Positions 17,640 to 21,827 of a DNA stretch of 21,827 nucleotides are shown here, in pieces (position 1 is the first letter of the stretch; the number at the start of each line of letters is the position of its first letter). This stretch comes from Reclinomonas americana ATCC 50394 (taxonomy: Eukaryota; Jakobida; Jakobea; Jakobida): assembly GCA_048213135.1 (NCBI GenBank), contig PS015332.1, positions 1 through 21,827 of the forward strand. The letters run 5' to 3'. The position numbers and the translations under genes are program-made. The notes beneath the pieces were generated by a model, which worked only from the letters and a program-made list of their open reading frames with translations, searched no databases and was not told where the DNA came from.

Positions 17640-19991
17640 ATGAGTGAGCAGGCGCGAGAGGAGGCGGCGATGGTGACGACTCCACTGAGCGTGGAGGAAG
17701 TGGCGAGGTGCGCATGAGAGGCAAGGCGATCACACTCTCTGTCTCTCTCTGTCTCTCACTCTCTGTTTCATCATGCAGCAAGGAGAAAGAGAAGGAAAAG
17801 GCAGAGGAGGGCGATGTGATGACTGTGGAGTACCGTGGAAAGCGTGTGCAACTGAAGGTGCAAGATGGAGCCATCCTCGGTCCCGATCTCGAGCCACTGG
17901 GATTGCGGTGAGCACTACCACACTGCGCATCTCCGCATCTTGTCGCACACACAAAGAGACACACAGCAGGCGATCACACACAGCCCTTTTCTCTCTCTCA
18001 CACACACACGCACACTCTCTCCTCTCTCCCTTCATACTCTTGTGCATTTCATGGTCGCATCTTGCATGACTGATGCAGCGATCGATCGCCTGGCTGATCG
18101 CTTCTGTGTCTCTCCTTCCAACAACAGCATCTTCGACCCGGGTTACTTGAACACTGCAGTCGCTCGCTCGAGCATCTCATTCATCGATGGAGACGCGGGC
18201 ATCTTGCGATACCGCGGATACAACATTGAGGAGCTGGCGGAGCGCAGCACGTTTTTGGAGGTGCGATCGTCGCGTACCGTTGATGATGATGATCACAGAC
18301 GTCTTGGAAGCGCCCACTGACATGTACACCAGGTGGCGTTTCTGTTGATCCGAGGCGAGCTGCCGAGCGTGCAGCAGCTGGCGTCGTGGACGTCGAGTGT
18401 GATGCACCACACGTACATTCACGAGGATCTCGCGCACATGCTCAAGTCGTTCCGCTACAACTCGCATCCGATGGGCATGCTGATCTCGGCGCTTGCCGCG
18501 CAGTCGACCTTCTACCCCGAGCTGAACCCGGCGCTGGCCACCGGCGGCAAGGATCCCTACGACAGCGTGTATGCGCGGAACAAGCAGATTTTCCGCATCA
18601 TTGGCAAACTGCCGACGATTGCCGCCTGCGCGTATCGCCATCGACAGGTGAGAGTGTGTGTGTGTGCTGGAGGAGAAGGATATCGTTTGAGCCTCGTTCT
18701 CACACGCACTCGTTCTCCTGCAGGGGTGCGTGACCGCGATCACTCAAGTCATTGTGTTTTCCTTCTCTCTGACTTTTTGTCTCGTCACAGTCGTGCGTAC
18801 AACCCACCGATGCCACCACCGTACACACAGACGTCATGTTTCGTGTCGTCTCTCCGGCTGTTTCCTACTTGTCTGCTGCTGACTGTGGAGTGCAGACACG
18901 ACCAACTTTTTGTGGATGCTGGATCGATTGTCGGAGACCGACTACCAGCCCGACCCTCGACTGGCTCGTGCACTCGACATTCTCTTTATTCTGCACGCGG
19001 AGCATGGTGCGCAGTGATAGACTGTGGGGAAAGACACGCACACGGGAGCGCTCACCGTGTGCACGCAGAGCTCAACTGCAGCACTGCCGCTCTCCGTCAC
19101 TTGTCCTCCTCCAATGTCGATCCATTCACCGCTGTGGCTGGTACATGGGAGGTGTGCGCGCACGCAAGAGAAGCCCACTACTCACATGATCGAATGCAGG
19201 TGCGGCGGGTGCGTTGTACGGCCCACTACATGGCGGTGCCAATGAGGCCGTGCTGCGCATGTTGGAGGAGATTGGCAGCGTGGACAAGGTGCCAGAGTTC
19301 ATCGAGCAGGTCAAGCGACGCGAGCGCAAGCTGATGGGCTTTGGTCATCGCGTGTACAAGAACTAGTTGCGTGTTGGCACGTCTGCCCCCGATTCCTCGC
19401 AAAAACTGACATTGTTGTCTCGTGCAGTGATCCGCGCGCCCGCATCGTCAAGCGTGTGGCCGACGAGGTATTCGCCATCCTCGGCAAGGAGCCACTCATT
19501 GAGGTGGCAGTCGCGCTGGAGAAGGCCGCCCTCAGCGACCCGTACTTTATCGAGCGGTGCGGTGATTGTTGCATGTTGCGCTCCGCGTGCGATGCGCTGC
19601 TGACCGCCTGTGTTGCCCCGCAGCAAGCTGCAACCAAACGTGGATTTCTACTCTGGCCTAATCTACAAGGCCATGGGCTTCCCCTACGACTACTTCCCCG
19701 TGCTGTTCACCATTCCGCGCGCCGTGGGCTGGATGGCACACTGGGTGGAGGCGCTGGACGATCCGCACCGCCGCATCTACCGCCCACGCCAGGTGTACGT
19801 CGGCCCCGAGGAGCGCCAGTATGTGCCACTGCACCAACGCCACAACGACGCACAAGTGACCAGCAGCAGCACGTTGCGTCACTGAAACCGAGGTGGCGAA
19901 GTTTTGTTGTTTTGCTAAGCAAATATTCCGCCACAGCTTCGTCTCCGGCAACAGCCACCGTCGCGAGGTGCTCCTCGCCGCCAAAATGTAA
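17640..19991 (+). CDS. CS: Citrate synthase, glyoxysomal (peroxisomal) type
   Basis: Twelve exons, 491 aa: 17640-17707, 17779-17907, 18128-18260, 18333-18647, 18724-18725 (2 nt), 18791-18837, 18896-19006, 19069-19140, 19200-19365, 19428-19556, 19624-19872, 19937-19991. It condenses oxaloacetate with acetyl-CoA. Motifs: [47 protein letters not shown] (catalytic His about 268), [10 protein letters not shown] (His about 303), [14 protein letters not shown] (Asp about 349) and [17 protein letters not shown]. The pattern matches plant glyoxysomal enzymes better than mitochondrial ones. If the last intron (GTTGCGTC donor at 19873) is spliced, the protein ends ..EVLLAAKM, where AKM fits the PTS1 rule [SAC][KRH][LM]. 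If it is retained, the protein ends ..SSSTLRH at a TGA at 19883. No N-terminal PTS2 is seen; the start is a Lys/Glu-rich stretch. Confidence 0.92.
18724..18725 (+). other. Predicted 2-nt micro-exon (GG) in citrate synthase
   Basis: CTCCTGCAG|GG|GTGCGTGAC has a perfect acceptor and donor around two bases. Including them gives AYRHRQGRAYNPP, restoring the conserved Gly-Arg of citrate synthases and the frame. Direct joining of 18647 to 18791 breaks the frame. A rival without a micro-exon is a donor at 18656, giving RHRQVRVRAYNPP. Confidence 0.5.
19873..19936 (+). other. Terminal 64-nt GTTGCGT intron of citrate synthase, possibly optional
   Basis: AC|GTTGCGTCAC..CCGCCACAG|C joins ..VTSSST to [17 protein letters not shown]. 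Length (64 nt) and donor match three other introns of this class (3387, 3638, 20835). It contains an in-frame stop at 19883, so retention gives a shorter protein without the C-terminal AKM. Confidence 0.65.
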
Positions 19992-20099
19992 ATAGAAGCA
20001 AAAAGAAAGAGATACGGGGAACAATATACAAGTGGCTCTTCGGACTGATGCACGTCGCATGTCCTGTCGCAATCATCCTTCTCCACACTCTTCTCAGAG
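19992..20099. promoter_or_regulatory. Intergenic region, citrate synthase / Kelch gene
   Basis: This 108-bp spacer between same-strand genes has an A-rich start (GAAGCAAAAAGAAAGAGA) suited to 3'-end formation and a CT-rich stretch just before the next ATG. Nothing else seen. Confidence 0.45.
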
Positions 20100-21827
20100 A
20101 TGCACGCGCGGGTGCGCCGGTTAGGCCGACCATGGCCCTCGGAGCGATGCAACCACTCTGTTGCGTGTGCATTCTCACACTCACTTTTTTCGATCTTTTG
20201 TGTCTGGTTCACTTGCAAACTGACTGACTCTCACACTCACTCAGTGTGCGGGTCCGATTTTGGGCGGGTTGGCAGTGGTGTTTGGAGGATACAATGGGCG
20301 GCAGTGGAAGAATGACTGTTGGTTGTGTGACGCAGGTGTGTGAGTGAGTGTGTGTGTGAATCATTGGGCGCACTCTTATCATTGCCTGTTCCGACACTAT
20401 GAGCGGAGGGAAAAGATGGAGAGAAGAGACACACATGCACAACATATACACACTCACTGTCTCTCTGCCTTCTCCCTCCCCTTTGTGTGTGTGTCTCTGT
20501 GTGTGCGCGCTTTTGCTTGCGCACGAAAGAGATCCATTCAGTGTTGTCAGCACAGTCTCTCTCTCACACACGCTGACTCGCTCACTGTGCCTGCTCCTTA
20601 CACTCGCACACACACGTGAGCACCAGAGATATGCGTGTGAGAATCAATCTCCCGTGGTGACCAGTGTGTGTCGGGAATTACCGAGCAACTCACTCTCTCT
20701 CTCTCACTCTCCACAGTGCGTGGTGTGTTCTATGAGCTGTCGTGGACGGGCGATCAGCCATCAGCACGCGGCGGTGCTTCCATGGTGGCACTGGATTCTG
20801 ATGCCGGAAAGCTGCTATTGTGTCTGGGTTACGAGTTGCGTCGTCGTTGAATCATTCCTGCTGCCGGTGGTGACTCACCGCCGCGCGCACACGCACAGTG
20901 GCATGAACTATGTCGACGACTATTACATTCTGCGAGTGGACGCGGAGGAGGGCACAGTGCACGGCGAGCGGATCCGCTTTTCGGGGGACACGCCGACCGG
21001 GCGCAGCTCGCAGACGGCGGTGCGGGTGCCGGGCACGCAGACGGTGATTGTGTTTGGAGGCTTTGATGGTCGCTCTCGCCTGGACGACTGCTTCATGCTG
21101 GACACGACAACGCTGTCGTCTCGGGAGATGACGCTGGTGGATTCGCCTCCGACGGCCCGCGGCGGCCACGTTGCGGTCATGCTCGACAGCAAGCGCATGT
21201 TCATCTGGGGTGGCATTAGCAATTTGCGGCGAGCGTCGAGTCCCGAGGCCTACGTGGTCGACGTCACAAACATGCGCAGCACAGAGACACGGATGGTGGG
21301 TGGACCACCACTCGGGTACGCCTTTGCTGCGGGTGCGATGATCGGACCACGAACTCTGGTCTTGCACGGTGGCGCCGACCCGACGGCCGAGTTCTCCCTC
21401 GACGCCTACTTTGTCACCACAGGTTTGGAGTACGAAGAGGAGGAGGAGGTGAATGGAGAAGGTGATCTCGCTGATCCTTATTTCCTCGCGCAGACACATT
21501 CGAGTGCGAAAAAGTCATTCCTGGACCCGCCGTCGACTTGCCATCACCGCGCTCGGATCACACACTGGTGCCGATTGACGGCCTGTCGTGCTTCCTGTTT
21601 GGGTGCGTAATTCGATATGTCACGTCCGCTCGATTGTCTCGTCTCGTCTCTTATCTCCGCGCTGCAGTGGATTCGGTGGGCGTGACCGTCGCTTCAATGA
21701 CATTTTCGTGTTTGAAGACACGACCATGGAGGACGAGGTGGAGGAGCTGGCGGCGGCGCTGGGGCTGCTGGACGCACTGGCCAGCGCCAGCGGCGCCAGC
21801 GGCACTGGCACCGGCTCCGGAACCAGC
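20100..21827 (+). CDS. Kelch-repeat protein (incomplete at right edge)
   Basis: Exons: 20100-20159, 20245-20335, 20717-20834, 20899-21422, 21494-21602, 21668-21827 (runs off). The 354 visible codons encode at least six Kelch blades, seen as GG-containing strands: LAVVFGGYNGRQW, LLLCLGYDGMNY, TVIVFGGFDGRSRLDD, RMFIWGGISN, TLVLHGGADP and CFLFGGFGGRDRRFND. A six- or seven-bladed beta-propeller is expected; such proteins are mostly scaffolds or substrate adaptors, and no BTB or F-box is visible here. The sequence ends in an acidic then Ala/Ser/Gly-rich stretch (MEDEVEELAAALGLLDALAS). Introns 1 and 3 (donors at 20160 and 20835) begin GTTGCGT; the third joins GYGA| to T so that the blade reads LGYDGMNY. 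The ATG at 20100 follows CTTCTCAGAG, which could instead be an acceptor, so an upstream exon is possible. Confidence 0.83.
20336..20716 (+). repeat. Intron of the Kelch gene with CT/CA/GT microsatellites
   Basis: The 381-nt intron alternates (TG)n (about 20345-20360), (TG)n near 20483-20508, CA-rich and CT-rich tracts, ending CTCTCCACAG. Frames crossing it are repeat artefacts. Confidence 0.65.

Overview
This is nuclear DNA of a GC-rich, intron-dense unicellular eukaryote. Nearly every gene is split by short spliceosomal introns (GT..AG, often 57-80 nt), start codons of divergent neighbours lie 75-375 bp apart, and long introns and intergenic spacers carry (CT)n, (GA)n and (CA)n tracts. I cannot name the species. 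A C-22 sterol desaturase pair and a glyoxysome-type citrate synthase point to a free-living protist. Three runs of N (1651-1670, 6196-6671, 8103-8555) are assembly gaps. I saw no bacterial operon, tRNA, rRNA, CRISPR array or transposon. All intron-exon models are hand predictions from splice signals, reading phase and conserved protein motifs.

Layout, left to right: membrane fatty-acid desaturase (minus, one probable single-base frameshift); cytochrome P450 of the CYP710/CYP61 C-22 sterol desaturase type (plus, 14 exons); possible small Ser/Arg-rich ORF; second CYP710-like P450 (minus, interrupted by a gap); PhnB-like glyoxalase-fold gene (plus, gap); paralogous glyoxalase-fold gene (minus); NHLRC2-like NHL-repeat protein (plus); Sec61 gamma (plus); extended-PHD-finger protein (minus); glyoxysomal-type citrate synthase (plus); Kelch-repeat protein (plus, runs off the right edge). 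The P450 pair and the glyoxalase pair are each arranged tail to tail, one pair directly after the other. The desaturase and the P450s fit membrane lipid and sterol synthesis at the ER, and Sec61 gamma is part of the ER translocon. The other genes look like ordinary neighbours with no shared pathway that I can show.

The strongest unusual signal is in the splice sites. I hand-read about 68 donors. The 47 with G as the last exon base use GTG-, GTA-, GTT(C/T)-, GTC- or GC-type donors and never GTTGCG. Of the 21 whose last exon base is not G, 13 start with GTTGCG (12 of them GTTGCGT) and one starts with GTTGCA. On the plus strand all ten GTTGCGT heptamers I found are donors. This looks like a second 5' splice-site class that does not need the exonic G. 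Two such introns are present in one P450 paralog and absent from the other. One at the end of the citrate synthase gene exposes a C-terminal AKM, a peroxisomal targeting signal, when spliced out. The citrate synthase also appears to need a 2-nt micro-exon.
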